Shown: one piece after another, positions 1-11,700 of the stretch
Layout: every line of letters begins with the position of its first letter
How positions within the stretch are numbered: the stretch's first letter is position 1
Assembly (NCBI RefSeq): GCF_042242105.1
Contig: NC_092017.1
Coordinates: forward strand, 19,368,432 to 19,432,431
Direction: 5' to 3'
Length of the DNA stretch: 64,000 bases
Source of the DNA: Pempheris klunzingeri
Taxonomy: Eukaryota > Chordata > Actinopteri > Acropomatiformes > Pempheridae
Notes under the pieces: generated by a model
Told to the model about the DNA's origin: nothing
Databases searched by the model: none
The model's input: only the letters and a program-made list of their open reading frames with translations
Program-made: the position numbers and the translations under genes

Positions 1-1392
1 AGATGCTTTTTTCATACCTGAGCAGTGTAAACTGCAGCTTTAGTATTACAAAGACCAAATATAGAGCGAAACCAGCAAGCTAAAGTTAGTGACTGCTGGT
101 TGTGGCTTTATACTCAACAGATAGATATGACAGTAGTATCCACGCTCTCATTTAACTTAAAAGAAAATAAACATATTTCCCAAACGTCAAACTTTGCTTT
201 AGTTCATGCATTTACTATGTAGTTGTAAGTTTAAATAGAAATTTAAATAAAATGTAGTGTTGCATCTCCAGAGTTCAACAATTCAATCTCGCTCTTTGGG
301 CACTCTGATGAAAAGCTGTTTGCAGCAGTGAGCAGAGAGGTTCTTAGTCACATGAGACTCAGTTGTCATGTCACAGGAAATGGGTTTTAACTGAGGAAAC
401 CTCATGTAAGACGTTTCCCTACCACACCGTGACAAACTAGTCTAGTGTCAAGGTGTGATGTGTTCAACTTTAATTCAGATTAAACAACTTAATGCAGAAA
501 CATATGACACAGTGATTTTAAAAGGGATGTTAACAAGACAGGTGAGGTAAGCTAACCCCAATAAATTATAAAAACAATAAAAAAAATAAAAAAAACATGT
601 AACCGACAGCAATGAAAAGTTGCTTTCCTCATCATTGTCCTTCATGTGAAAAAAGTTATCCTCTATTAACCAAATGTTGACTTTAATTCTGAAGGAAACC
701 TTTTGTCCATTGGTCTTTCTATTGTTGCTTTTGCAGTGGAGTAATAAAGAGCCTTTACACACTGACAGGGATGTTTATAGTCAACAGTCTGCTTTGATTA
801 TTCATATGATTGAAAGTAATCACGCAACATACAGTACATGGCATTATTGATTGGAATCATGAGTGTATGTTTATGTATTGAAGCATTGACTCGAGTGAAG
901 TGTTTCTATTCATTTATAGGCACTCATCAGTTACAATTCATAGGTTCAAGTTAAGCTAAGAGTCAATGTGGATGCAACTTTTGCACAACTTGAGTATGTA
1001 TTTCAACTTGGAACCCTGTTTTCCACATTCAAACATCTTTTACCAGTACCATAATAAGTTCTTTGAATAGAAGTTTCAAATAAGATGTCTTCAGATCAAT
1101 GTCAGTGCTTTACTTTTGTGGTTTTCAGCTATCTGTTTGACGAGAACACTTAAATGGGTCATACTGGTGGTCGGTGCGGAGGAGTGAAGGAGACAGCTGT
1201 GCAAAGTACCCGTCCATTTCCTCTTCCATTTTCCTCTTTTCTGACCCACATCCTCTTTGTACATTCATGTTAGGTTCTTTTTCTCGGAAACATATTGTCC
1301 CGCTTGAAGAATACAAGCAGCCAAGCAGCACGTTCAGACCGTAGACCCCTTCATGAAGTAGCCATTAAGTAGCCTGGCAGACTGAGATTCCC
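1..1392 (-). other. 3' flank / probable 3'UTR of kcnv2
   Basis: This AT-rich stretch lies downstream of the kcnv2 stop codon. No exon-like open frame with splice signals was found on either strand. I saw no AATAAA on the minus strand. The ATTAAA variants at about 469-474 and near 683 are the only candidate polyadenylation signals noticed. Part of the stretch is probably kcnv2 3'UTR, but its end cannot be placed. Confidence 0.4.
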
Positions 1393-3607
1393 TCAGTGTG
1401 GGCTCTGGCAGCAGCTGTCTGTACCATGCTCGTCCTCCAAGGGATGAAAACACATGTCCATTTTGCGTTGGAGGCGCTTCTTAAGGTGAAGTCGCCGCTC
1501 CACTAGCTTAGTGTTGTACTCCTGGGTTTTTAGCTTAGCATAGTACTCAGAGAACTTGTTAAAGAGGAAAGAGATTGGCATGCCGTTGAGGATGATACCA
1601 AATGAGATGCAGCCAAAGGCCACGATGCGGCCGAGGATAGTCACGGGAACCACATCCCCGTAGCCCACCGTAGAGATGCTGACCTAAGAGAGCAAAGTGA
1701 ACAGTCCCATGTTATTCGGTGTTCATTAATATTTTCTTCACTATAATATGATATGAATAAGAAAATGTCTCATCAGTGTCATCACTTTTTAGAAGAGATG
1801 CTGCTAAACTGGAGTAACTGGAAGGATTTGTCTGTTTCCATTACAACTAGGTTGCCACTCCCATCTAAACCCACAAAACCAAATTGGGCATTTACATGCG
1901 CTGAAGCATGCAGCTACACATTTCAAATGGCCGTTTTCTTTTTTTCCTTTGTTGACCCAATAGACTAACAGACTATTATGAAACAACATTTCAGATTCAT
2001 GTAGCTGGTTTTGATTTGTTTTTCAGAGGGAACAGCAGGATTTACTAGCAAACAGCCACCAGTAATAAACATACAAACTGGATTGTTTAATGCTGTTTCC
2101 TTCTTCATTAGAGAAAAAAAACATGGGCAGCCTTTTAAAATACAGAAAAGTTGAGTTTAGTGGCATTCAGAGATACTTTATTATGCTGGTTTTTTTATAT
2201 CCTTTGTGGTAGTATTGCTCAATGTCATATGTGTTTTCTAAGGCAGGTGTGCACTAAAGGTAGAAAAGGTGATGTGGATCAGGATCACATTTGAGGTCTA
2301 GAAGCGGGGGAATGACCTGGGTCAATTATTCAGTTACTGATACTCACCGCAGCCCACCACCAGGCGTATGGGATACTAGTGACAGGAGATCCCTCAGTTT
2401 CCCTCTCGGCTGAATGAAGGAGTGCAGAGAAAGTGAAGATTCCCATGGCAATGAAGAGGAGAATGCAACAGGCCTGCTGGTAACACTGACGCAGAGTGAA
2501 CCCAAACGCTCTCATGCCGGTGGAGTGTCTAGCCAGCTTCAAAATCCTAAAGATCCGCAGCAGCTTGACGACCTTAAGGACGTGGCTGATCTTGCTGACC
2601 TGAGCCATGGCCCTGAGGTCTTCCTGTGCGTTCACATCCTCCGCGTCAGATAAGGCTTCAAAGATGATCTGGACAAAATAAGGCATGACTGCCACCATGT
2701 CCACAAAGTTGAGGCCACTCTTCAAAAACATTACAATGTTTGGAGTGGTAGCAAGGCGAATTAAATACTCAAAGGCAAAAAACACAATGGTGATGATCTC
2801 CACCCATTCCATGTGCGTTTTGCCGTTTATTGTATACGTTCGAAGATCCTCCACAGTGTTGAGAGCCATTGCGACGATGGAGAAGAGCACAAAAATGTTG
2901 GAGAGCACACTGAAGGACTTCGCTAGAGTTGAGGAGTACGGATCCTCCACAATCTTCCACAGAGTCTTCCGCTTTTCCCCAAAGATCATGTCCTTGAAAC
3001 ATGTGTCATCATACTTCACCTCAATCTCAGCCATCAGCTCCCTATCCACCTTCAGGTTGTCCTTCACCTCCTCGACCCTCTCCTCAAACATCAACCAGCA
3101 GCAGACTTGGGTGTCCTTCAGGCTCAGCCCCCAGTATGCAATCTCCTCCTCGAAGTTGATGGGGCACATTTCCCGTATGACAAACAGCACTCCACTTTTG
3201 TAGAAATGGAAGATGTGGTGGAAGAAGGAAGGGTCACGGTCGAAGAAGTACTCATTCTTGCGTACAGAGTAGTCGTCACACAGTGTGAGCAGTTTTGCTC
3301 TGTCCCTGCAGAAGGCCAAAGAGCCTATCCGGGTGTTGGGATATTTAATGGCACACTGTTTGGGGATATGAAACACTTTCCCCCCAACATTAACGTCGAT
3401 GGTCTGTTGCCATTCTGGTCTGTCCTCTGCTTTGGGGCAGTCTGCCTTTATGCCCGGACAGTCGAGAGTCTCCAGAGATGTCCATGCTTTGACCTTTTTG
3501 TCCTGAGAAAATGGGAATGTTTTGTTGTCTTCCACACCCTGCGAGAGACAGTTGATAGTTGAGCGGCGGCTTTGCAATCTCTGCAGTTGAGCACTCTGTG
3601 AAGCCAT
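1393..3607 (-). CDS. kcnv2: Kv8.2 modulatory voltage-gated potassium channel subunit (KCNV2)
   Basis: Two coding exons, 2348-3607 (420 codons) and 1393-1683 (96 codons plus stop), join in phase 0 to give 516 aa; human KCNV2 is about 545 aa. Seen in order: an N-terminal T1 tetramerisation domain (about residues 68-170, with NVGGK and FFDRDP), S1-S3, an S4 with regularly spaced basic residues ([15 protein letters not shown]), the pore segment, the GYGD selectivity filter just after the splice junction, and S6. S6 carries [12 protein letters not shown] and lacks the PxP hinge of conducting Kv channels, as in electrically silent subunits. The S4-S5 region and the IILNGMPIS stretch match KCNV2 rather than KCNV1, KCNG or KCNS. 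Known of the family: it is silent alone, assembles with Kv2 subunits and shapes the photoreceptor current. Fish can have kcnv2a and kcnv2b; I cannot tell which this is. The start is the first ATG of a long open exon. Confidence 0.93.
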
Positions 3608-4384
3608 AGAAACTGCAGTTCAAGGCAGGAAGCCGATGAAACAGAAGAAGAAAAAAAGCATAACAGAAAACTTTGGTCCTGCAGGAACTAATATCTCAGT
3701 GAATAGCAGCTCTTCCTGTTTTTCTGACTCGTTGTGGCTGAGCTTCTAGTCCAGAGAGTCGTGGGGGAGAGGAAGAGATTCTCCTCTCTGACTGTCACTG
3801 TGAGGACAACACACATAGGCATCTGATTCAGACACAGAGATCAAGGGCAAGCAGCTGGGATGCCATCCATTTAATCTCATTGGTGCTTTTCCAAGTTTCC
3901 TTAAGCAGTTGTAAATATAGGGGGAGGCAGGATTAGTAAACAAAGTTAATTTAAGGATTTTGAACTGATGAGACAAAGGGCAAACTGAGGCCTTATGTTG
4001 AGTTCACTGATTTCTTCTTATTCCGCTCTTGAATTACCGTTCGTTATCATCCTCTTTCATGTCCTCATAATAGTTATTATAAGAAAGTACTTTTGCTTTT
4101 ACTAAAGGACAAGTATGAACTGCAGGTGTACAGGTGTAGAATATGCTTGCAAAGAGAAAAAATTTGACACTTGCTTTGAGGTAATTTGGTTTTAAATCCG
4201 CAAAGGATAATTTATTTGGAATAATTAAATATCATATATCTGTAACTCAAAATAAGGCAGATGTTGGATGTTAGGTTCAACCATGTGCCATGATTGGCCA
4301 GATGTCAGAGATTATTTGGTTATGATGCTGCTCATGTGGGGATTCTTGAATCCTTACTTTTGAATTCCTGTCTTTCTTAAAGAG

Positions 4385-4466
4385 TTTGGTCTAGACCCTT
4401 GAGATAACACTGTTATGAACTGGCACTATAAAAATATTGATTGATTGATTGATTGATAGATAGATA
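4385..4466 (+). repeat. L2-like retroelement tail ending in a TGAT microsatellite
   Basis: The segment carries 'GAACTGGCACTATAAAAAT' followed by (TTGA)n and (TAGA)n. The same unit occurs in reverse orientation near 52074-52155, with shared 'tctagacc' and 'ggcactata' blocks. It resembles the 3' tails of fish LINE/SINE copies that end in short tandem repeats. The family name is inferred from memory. Confidence 0.5.
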
Positions 4467-5716
4467 TTTGAATACATTCAAGAATAAAATTGATTTGTAA
4501 AACCGGTTGTTGTCTGAGGGTAGTACAGAGGTTATTTTTTCCATTAATAAGTAAGCGCTAACATGACTTTTTATTACAGTAAAGCTCATTTTAAAAGTGA
4601 CATCATCATGCTAGCATGATCACAATGACATGTTTAGCCTTTTTAGTTTCATGTTGTAGAGTGCAATTTGCCATTTGATAATTAGCAGAGAACAACTAGA
4701 GGCGACACTGATGGGAATTAGTTGCACAAGCAATTGGTCATAAAGCAAAGTTTTGTACAAACTAGAATTTACATGAAAAGTCAGGATTCAGAATTCAGAG
4801 AGGGAATAGAAGTGCCTTTATCTTTTAAATAAATGAACAAGCCAAAGGTTAATCCTTTAATGCCAAGTGTACCATATTTGATACATAGACCTCTACATCA
4901 TCAGTGTGAATTTTTTTGTATTTTGTGTTTAATATGTTTTTGTTTGTTTAAGATAAACTGTGAGCAATAAATTGCACAAAAAAGCCAGATGTAGAAAAAA
5001 GGTTCAATAAACACTCCAGTTTCAAAGAATTTGAATTTTCTGGCAATTATTTCATGGTTCAGGCTTTAAAGGGTTAATAGTTTGTAAAGCTCCCTAAAAT
5101 GTTCTTTATAACTGCTCATGAAAAAGACACATAAGCAAGGCATCAGCAGAAAGTTGTTGTTGTTCCTGGACAACATCAGATGCCCGTCAGACTGTGACAG
5201 AAAGTGCTCTCATCGCCATTTCTGATTGAAATCATGCAAACTTGACTGACCTCACAACTGATCATCAGATAATACCTGCTACAGTCAGAGAGACTGGCCG
5301 GGTTTAATGGAAAACTAAAAAAAACATGTCACAGAGAGCAGACATTAACGGTCTGTCCACAGGTAAAGGACATAATAAACCTTATAAAGAAGATTCCTCT
5401 GACCTGTTTGGACAGCTATCTGCTGCTGTCTGCCAGAGGCTTAAAAGGCATTAATGGTGCACTAAGGTAAAGATCTCTGCTCCTCTCTTAAACTCTTCGT
5501 TAGTAGCATCACTTTACAACATCTACAAATCTTATCTGAAACTTGAGTCACAAGGATGGGGGAAAAAAACTGCTACAAAGCTACGTCCTACATTTCCCAG
5601 CTGTACTTTTATTCTGCTGACTTACAGTTATGCATGATGCCTTGAGCCCAAAGTGGTGACAATGCTGCTATAGGAAACAGAAAATGAGTGGGTTAGTCTG
5701 CAAATCCTTCTATCTA

Positions 5717-5862
5717 GACCAGTTTTTTCCAATCCTGGTCCATGGGCCCACTGCCCAGCATGTTTCCTTTAGATGTTTCCCTGCTCCAAACATCCAATTA
5801 GAAGCCATGCGTCACTATCAGTCTCCCACAGATTGGGAAACACTGATCCAGGATCTTCAACC
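5717..5862. repeat. interspersed repeat, copy 1 of the 'CCTGGTCC...TTTCCCTGCTCC' family
   Basis: Blocks such as 'aatcctggtcc', 'gtttccctgctccaa' and 'ctgatccagga' recur in reverse orientation at 24992-25138. It looks like a short non-autonomous element common in fish genomes. No terminal duplication was identified. Confidence 0.5.
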
Positions 5863-6169
5863 TTAAATGTAATAAGATTGTATATAACATGGAATTCAGT
5901 TAGTAGTCAACATGACAACAAATTTAAAATCTAGTAATGATGATGGCCTTGGTCTCCATTCATCCTCTGTGGTATTTATACCATGAATACCAGAAAAACA
6001 TGTTCTTTTTGTTCAGTTTTTTTTTTTTAGAGTGGCAGCAATCAGATTTTAGCTTTTCTATCTCTGAAGAACAAGTGTTTTTAGTAAATGCTTGCAGAAA
6101 ATCCACAAGATTTTAATGCACTTGAGTGCTGGGTAAAAAAAAATAAAATAAAAAAATCAATGCATTAAA

Positions 6170-6560
6170 GGGATAGTTTGGATTAATTGAAATGGGGTTG
6201 TATGAGGTACTGGTACTGAGCCAGTGTATTATTGCAGTCGACACACCTCCAGTTTGGAAGAGCAGACAGGATTTCCTGGAACCAAATACCAAACTTTGGA
6301 AGGAGGCTACTGAAAATCATAGGCTGTTTTCTCTTTCATTTTCATTTAGTGTCTCAGAGGCTGAGAAGAGACTCAACATGTAAGAAAGAAATATTAAGGG
6401 GAAAAAAATATACTTTATTTGATTGACAGCATTTAACAGTATCATCCATGGTGCAAATACAGCGCGACAATGACTGCAATGCTGGCCAAAAATAAATAAA
6501 ACCCTTAAAAATAAATACCAACCACAAAACTCTGCGGCACACTTACAGAACGATCTCAAT
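6170..6560. repeat. probable interspersed repeat fragment
   Basis: It begins 'aaagggatagtttgga' and contains 'ggggttgtatgaggta' and 'ccagtttgg'. From general knowledge, this phrase series recurs in fish non-autonomous DNA elements. Short open frames here on both strands show no domain and no splice context, so I read them as chance. Confidence 0.4.
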
Positions 6561-6924
6561 TAGTACCGATGGGATTTTTATAGGTAAAACAGACTTATCT
6601 AATTTCTTCTCTTTCTTCTTTGAGACAATCACAAAATAACACAGAAAGGCTGAATTTAAACAAGGCAGGTCCATCAACCAAACATTCACCCCAACACTAA
6701 CCAGGCTCTGAGGACAAGAGCTCGACCAAACCTCCAGGCAACATTAACAAAACAAAATTACACATTTGTTCCCAGTGTAGTACCAGGGCTCAGTGGGCAT
6801 TAACACCAGCCAAAGAGAGCATTTGCCCCTTTACTGAAACCGATTTCTCTGACTAAATTACAGTATTGTTGCCATTGGACAAGCAACGCTTTTATCCTTT
6901 TTTGTCTAGCATTAGTACCCTTAG

Positions 6925-7190
6925 TTTCTTTAAAGGATATAGTGTAACTTTGAGAAAAACGCTAACTAAGACAAGAATTATGAAGCGACAGCCAGCAGCT
7001 GGTTATCTTATCATAAAGACAGGAAACAGGAAACCGCTAGCCAAGCTCTGTCCAAACTCAGCACCTCTAAAGCTCACTGATAAATTAACACACCGTATCT
7101 CGTACGTACAATCCATACAAAAACAAGTGTAAAAATGACGTAATGTGGTACGTAAGTGGGTGCAGTGACTTCCTGTAGCTCCTATTCCCA
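6925..7190. repeat. interspersed fish repeat ('agccagcagctgg...ataaagaca')
   Basis: The phrase series 'cagccagcagctggttatc', 'tatcataaagacaggaaac', 'gcacctctaaagctcactga' and 'aaaaacaagtgtaaaaatg' matches a short element that I recall as widespread in percomorph fish. Shared blocks reappear at 42655-42850, where the match is more diverged. An 88-codon open frame on the plus strand lies within it and is not a gene. Confidence 0.5.
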
Positions 7191-7689
7191 GCCAACTTTT
7201 GTGCTAAGCTCACTTTCTGCTGGCAGTAGTTTCATATTTATTGTGCAAACATGAAAGTGGGATCGATCATCTCATCTAATTCTCTGCAAGAAAGCAAGTA
7301 TGTGAATTTCCCAAAAATGTTCACTACTAGATCATTACCTCCAACATTCAAAAACTTTAAGATTTTTGTGGCATTTCCTCTGGAGCAGAAAAATTGTAGT
7401 TTAGGAAGTACTTAGTAAAAAGTGAGTTTAACAGTGACTTCTGTACCTTATAGTATTAGACTGCTGACTTTATCAAAAGGAAGTTACAACTCTGCAATCA
7501 CACATTTGCATAATACAAATGTCCCCTGCGAGAATCAAACACTGTTTTGATCCATCAGTAAAACTTTAAAAAGGCCACTTCCAATGAACTTTGAGGCTGC
7601 AAAGACATTATGAATTAGTCCATCAATGCTGCATAAATCATCACAGCCAGATTTCGAACTGTTGATGAACATTTTTGGAAATAAACTTA

Positions 7690-7860
7690 TTGGCTTTATT
7701 ACAGAGAGTTTGATGAGAAGATTGATAACCACACAAGGAGATTGATACCTCTCTCGAGAGTGATACTCTTCTCGTCTCGCTGTCTGTAATAAAATTAACC
7801 ACTCTCGAGGGGGCTATCAATCTTCTCGTCTAACTTTCAGCAATAAGCATCTTTCCCCAA
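7690..7860. repeat. interspersed repeat fragment with 'gagaagattgata' duplication
   Basis: 'gagaagattgata' near 7715 recurs inverted as 'tatcaatcttctc' near 7826, and 'ctctcgag' occurs near 7752 and 7802. This resembles the 5' portion of the element at 6925-7190, so the two may be pieces of one family. No coding content. Confidence 0.35.
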
Positions 7861-8109
7861 AGGGACTATTCCTTTAATCCAGTGTGTGGACATTCAGTTT
7901 TCTCTTCGGTACTTCAGGCAATTAGACTACACAAACCAAGAGAAAATCCAAGGGAAAACGTTCTTAAAACTGATTCAAATTATTCATAATATCCCTGTTT
8001 GATGATGGAAAGTAAAAGAACCTCTATAACACTGCAAAAGCAGAGTTCTGGAAATTGCAGTAAGATGAAATAAACATTCAAAAGGTTTGAGGAGAAAGTG
8101 CAACTAAAA

Positions 8110-8345
8110 AAGGAAAAATTAATCCACAACTAACAATTATTTCATATATTTGATTTGATATGGTTTTCCAATTTCTTGTAACAGTCAATAAATTCAAATA
8201 TTTATTTTACTGTCAGAAAAAAAAGTGGAAAATCCATATCGATAAGCTGGAAGCAGCAAATGTTTGATGTTTAACAGTAGCTGATTAATTTTCTGTCCAT
8301 CAACTAAACAATTAATCAACCACTTGTTTCAGCTCAAATCTAAAC
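8110..8345. repeat. interspersed repeat of the 'AATCGATTAATCG' family, diverged copy
   Basis: It contains 'gattaattttctgtccat' followed by 'caattaatcaaccact' and 'tttcagctc'. These are the diagnostic phrases of a common fish repeat whose better copies lie at 54120-54365 and 55440-55905. A TTTATT at 8201-8206 could also serve as a minus-strand AATAAA signal for the receptor gene above it. Confidence 0.5.
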
Positions 8346-8714
8346 AGATCACATTTCCAAAAGTGTGTCTGTGCTGATATTTAAAGAGCAAATATAAATG
8401 GATGTTTGTCTTCCCTCTGCAAGCTGAGAGCAGCAGTGAAACAAGCAAACAAACATCAATATGAACAAACAAGAGGAGTTCTGGAGCCGCCAGGGCTGAA
8501 AGCAACACCTCTCTAAAAGTGAAGATACGGCAGAAGTTACTGTCTGCCGGCCTTCTGACCCTCAGATGTTAACCACGAGTCGTTTGAGCCTCCAGAGGGA
8601 GTCGGGACACGACAGAGTGATCAGCCGGGTTCGTCAGCCCTGAGGTCACAGCGGGGGAGGAGGAGGCAGCACCAGGTGAAGCCCAGTCAGCTGACCATCT
8701 GTGTCGCACCTTTT

Positions 8715-8757
8715 TCATTCACCGTCCAAGTCCAGCTTAAGCAGAGTTTCCTGGCAG
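8715..8757 (-). CDS. cd320: terminal coding exon of the LDLR/CD320-like receptor
   Basis: An acceptor (polypyrimidine, then CAG) at 8758-8759 opens a 43-nt coding piece. It completes a serine codon and reads [13 protein letters not shown] then TGA. It joins in frame to the exon at 11083-11233 if a GC donor (AAG|GCAAGAG) is used there. The exon is GC-rich compared with its surroundings. The ETLL motif 12 residues from the end recalls the KESLL motif near the C terminus of human CD320. If this exon is not used, the previous exon reads through to a TAA at 11046-11048 and adds a low-complexity tail. Confidence 0.55.
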
Positions 8758-11700
8758 CTGAGAAACACACGGCTTAGTTGACCTACTGCATCGCCATAAG
8801 CCTTTAACCTGACGAGAGCTGGTTAGGGTGCGTTTATGTGGGATGCTACCGGAGTGCTTTTTAAGAAAAACAGAGACATTTTAATCACAAGAAGCCAGAA
8901 AACACTAGTAACAGTAAACACAGTTTTAACAGTGAACTTCACTGCAAATAAACAACATCAAAAATATTCTTAAAAAATGAAGCTTAAAATTTTCACAGAA
9001 ATGTGTAAAAGTGCAGCCTACAGAACATCAGTTCCTGGCAATCTTCCCATGATGTTTTAATTTCAGGTTCTGGCTTTTAAGAATGTGTGTTTTGTCATGG
9101 AAAAGTGTCCATCTGGCTGCATTTTTTCCACCATAAAAATTCCAATTAAATTATTCCATTTGAGGAAGAAAAGGGACATTTGTGTGCAGTGTAACCAAAC
9201 CTGGATACAAAACAAACTGAACACAATTTAGTGCAGGAGGTGGTGCGACAGATCTATCGTTTGGATTTTTGTGGAGCTCAGGATCAGGTGAAGTTCATAC
9301 CAAATTAAGTGAGGTGATGTTATGTTTGTAACATGTTTTACTGTTGTAGCTGTAGCTTTGGGTGGACATTATATGAAATTGTCCTCTAATTTACACACAA
9401 ACTCAAATAGAGCTTCTCCTTAATGAGGCTGTTGAACGGATTTTGTGCAACGGCCACTTACAGTAAGCTGTTCTCATTCCTCTATTGATCTACTGAACTC
9501 TCTCAGCATTCAGCACAGAAACCTTTTATCTAGCATCTCATGAAAACATTTAGGTGAACATGCTGAAACTGCTCTGCTGTATTTCTATGTTGATAAAAGG
9601 TTATCGGGCTAAAACAAACAGTTTAGCATGTCAGCTTGCATATCATAAACTAAGGAAGTGAGCACAGTATAAATACTATACCTGCATATACACTAGTTAG
9701 GGATATTCGACTTTCAGGTGAGATTTATGGAAAATGTAAAAAGTGAATGCTACAGTGATATTATATCATGAAAGTAGTGCATTTAAGGAGAAGCATGCAA
9801 TGGTAATTTCTTCATCTTAAACAATTTATTTGAAGAAAATCTAACAGTGGTGGGTATACCACAACAAAAAATTTCAATGTCTCAATAAATTGGGATGTGG
9901 CCAAAGGACGTCCACTCCTCTCCTTTCTGTGACTCTTCCAGTCTCTATCTCTGTTACAACCTCCTGATGACACTCTGTGACCCTCTAAGCTCAGTGAACA
10001 CTTCCGTCTGAGGACTTCCTGTTTGAAGCCTCCAGTGTTGAGGTGCTGCTGATCAACTGTTAGGTGTCGCCTTGGTCTCATGATGTCAGAATGTGAACAG
10101 CATGATGAGGAGGACTGTTTAAATACCAATTCTAATTGAACCAGGAAATGTATTGGTCGATTCATGGATCAAACCTGTTGTGAATGTTGCTGTTAAGCTT
10201 CTTGTTAGAGAACAGCAACTTGTGCAAAAAGTACTGAAACACTGAACAGTTGGACATGTGCATTCAAAGGTTTAGAGAAGGTCACATTAAGTTCACCTGG
10301 AAAGGTTAGAATGCATTTTAGGTTCATCTTGAAATTTCACCCGAAAGCCGAATATCCCTAACTTTTTGAGAAGTCCACTATTTCTGATGTGTTTTGGTGG
10401 TGATTTTTGATCATTGTTGCTTTATTAAAAGTGATGCTACACTTGTCACAAATAGTCCATGTGTTTTTAAACTCTGTGAAGCAGAGCAATACATTAGATG
10501 TGCGTTCCTCTACATATCTCCGTATTGTGCTATAATCACCCACACTTTATCAGATCAATTAGATGTTAAGGATATAAGTCCCTCTCGTCACTAATCCCCA
10601 TTTCCACACATTCAATTTCACTTGAAAATACACCACTTTACTGATGCTGAACATTCAAAAACTCGGCTCATCTCCTTCGTCAGAGTTCTGCTGGTTTGGT
10701 TTGGCCAGATGTGATTCACAGTGCAGACAAGCAACCCGACAGCCGACATAAATTGTGATTCAAATGTGGCTATAACATCACTTACCAACTTACTCAACCC
10801 CCCTTTAAACCAAAACTGTTCCAACTTTGATAGAAAATTGTGTTTTTTCTTCTCATCGTTAAATGTGCCCTTTTCCTGTGTACGAGTTTTCCGCATCATA
10901 AACACAACCTCCAAAATAACCACGGGGTACAAAATCAACACCTCTTTAAATCAGTTATATTTATATATATCTAGTGTACATATGTGCTGCTGGATGAATG
11001 GCATCTCCTCTCTAAAGGTGAATGAGGGCGGCTGTGTCTGCTTTTTTATGCATGTGTGCGTGTGTGTACAAACATCTCTTGCCTTGGTGAGACATGGGTT
11101 TGGGGCCCCTGGGTGATGAGCGGGTCCTGTGACTCTTTGAGGGAGACGCTCTGCTCAGTGAGAGACCTGGAAGGCCTGAACTCTTCTCTGCACCACCACA
11201 GAGCCATTCCCACCAGCAGCACACTGAGAAAGGCTGGGAAACACACACAAACACAGCGGTGAAACACGGTCAGGAGCCTCTGCAGACATGACAAAGTATC
11301 AAGACGTTGACGTCAACTTCCTCTATGTCTCCCTCCTCACCTCCTCTGAGGACATGAGGACGGGCGGACACACAGACACACACACACACACACACACAGA
11401 CACACACGGCTGTTATGACCAACTAAAACTGCAATACAAAGAGGAAACAACATAAATATGTATAATACACTTAATTTAAATAATGCTTCTGTAGACACTC
11501 AAATAAACTGCATGAGAAACTATGCAAGTAAATATACATTTGGCTAAAAACCAAGGAAGTGATAAAAAAAAATGTTCGTCTGTGGACAGGCTTGTAAAAT
11601 GGTTTGAAAATAAAGTGCTGCTACACATTGCTCTTGTCTTTTTTTTTCCTTAAGCAATCAAGCATATGTTTATAGAGATTACTGAATAAACTATATATGG

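Larger units (their letters stand above)
3608..8714. other. intergenic stretch between kcnv2 and the LDLR-family gene
   Basis: No convincing exon is present. The stretch holds the kcnv2 promoter and 5' flank next to 3607, several interspersed repeats (listed separately, about 4330-8340) and the 3'UTR of the receptor gene just below 8715. GC content rises at about 8460-8760, which fits transcribed 3'UTR of the receptor gene. The single GGATTA at 3930-3935 resembles a CRX/OTX site about 325 bp upstream of the kcnv2 ATG. That would suit a photoreceptor gene but is weak alone. Confidence 0.5.

Noticed and set aside
2414-3562. Long plus-strand open frames across kcnv2 exon 1
   Set aside because: They are antisense shadows of a well-supported coding exon and show no domain.
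9812-10165. 117-codon minus-strand frame as a gene
   Set aside because: It lies wholly inside the MITE-like element and has no complete domain; at best a transposase remnant.
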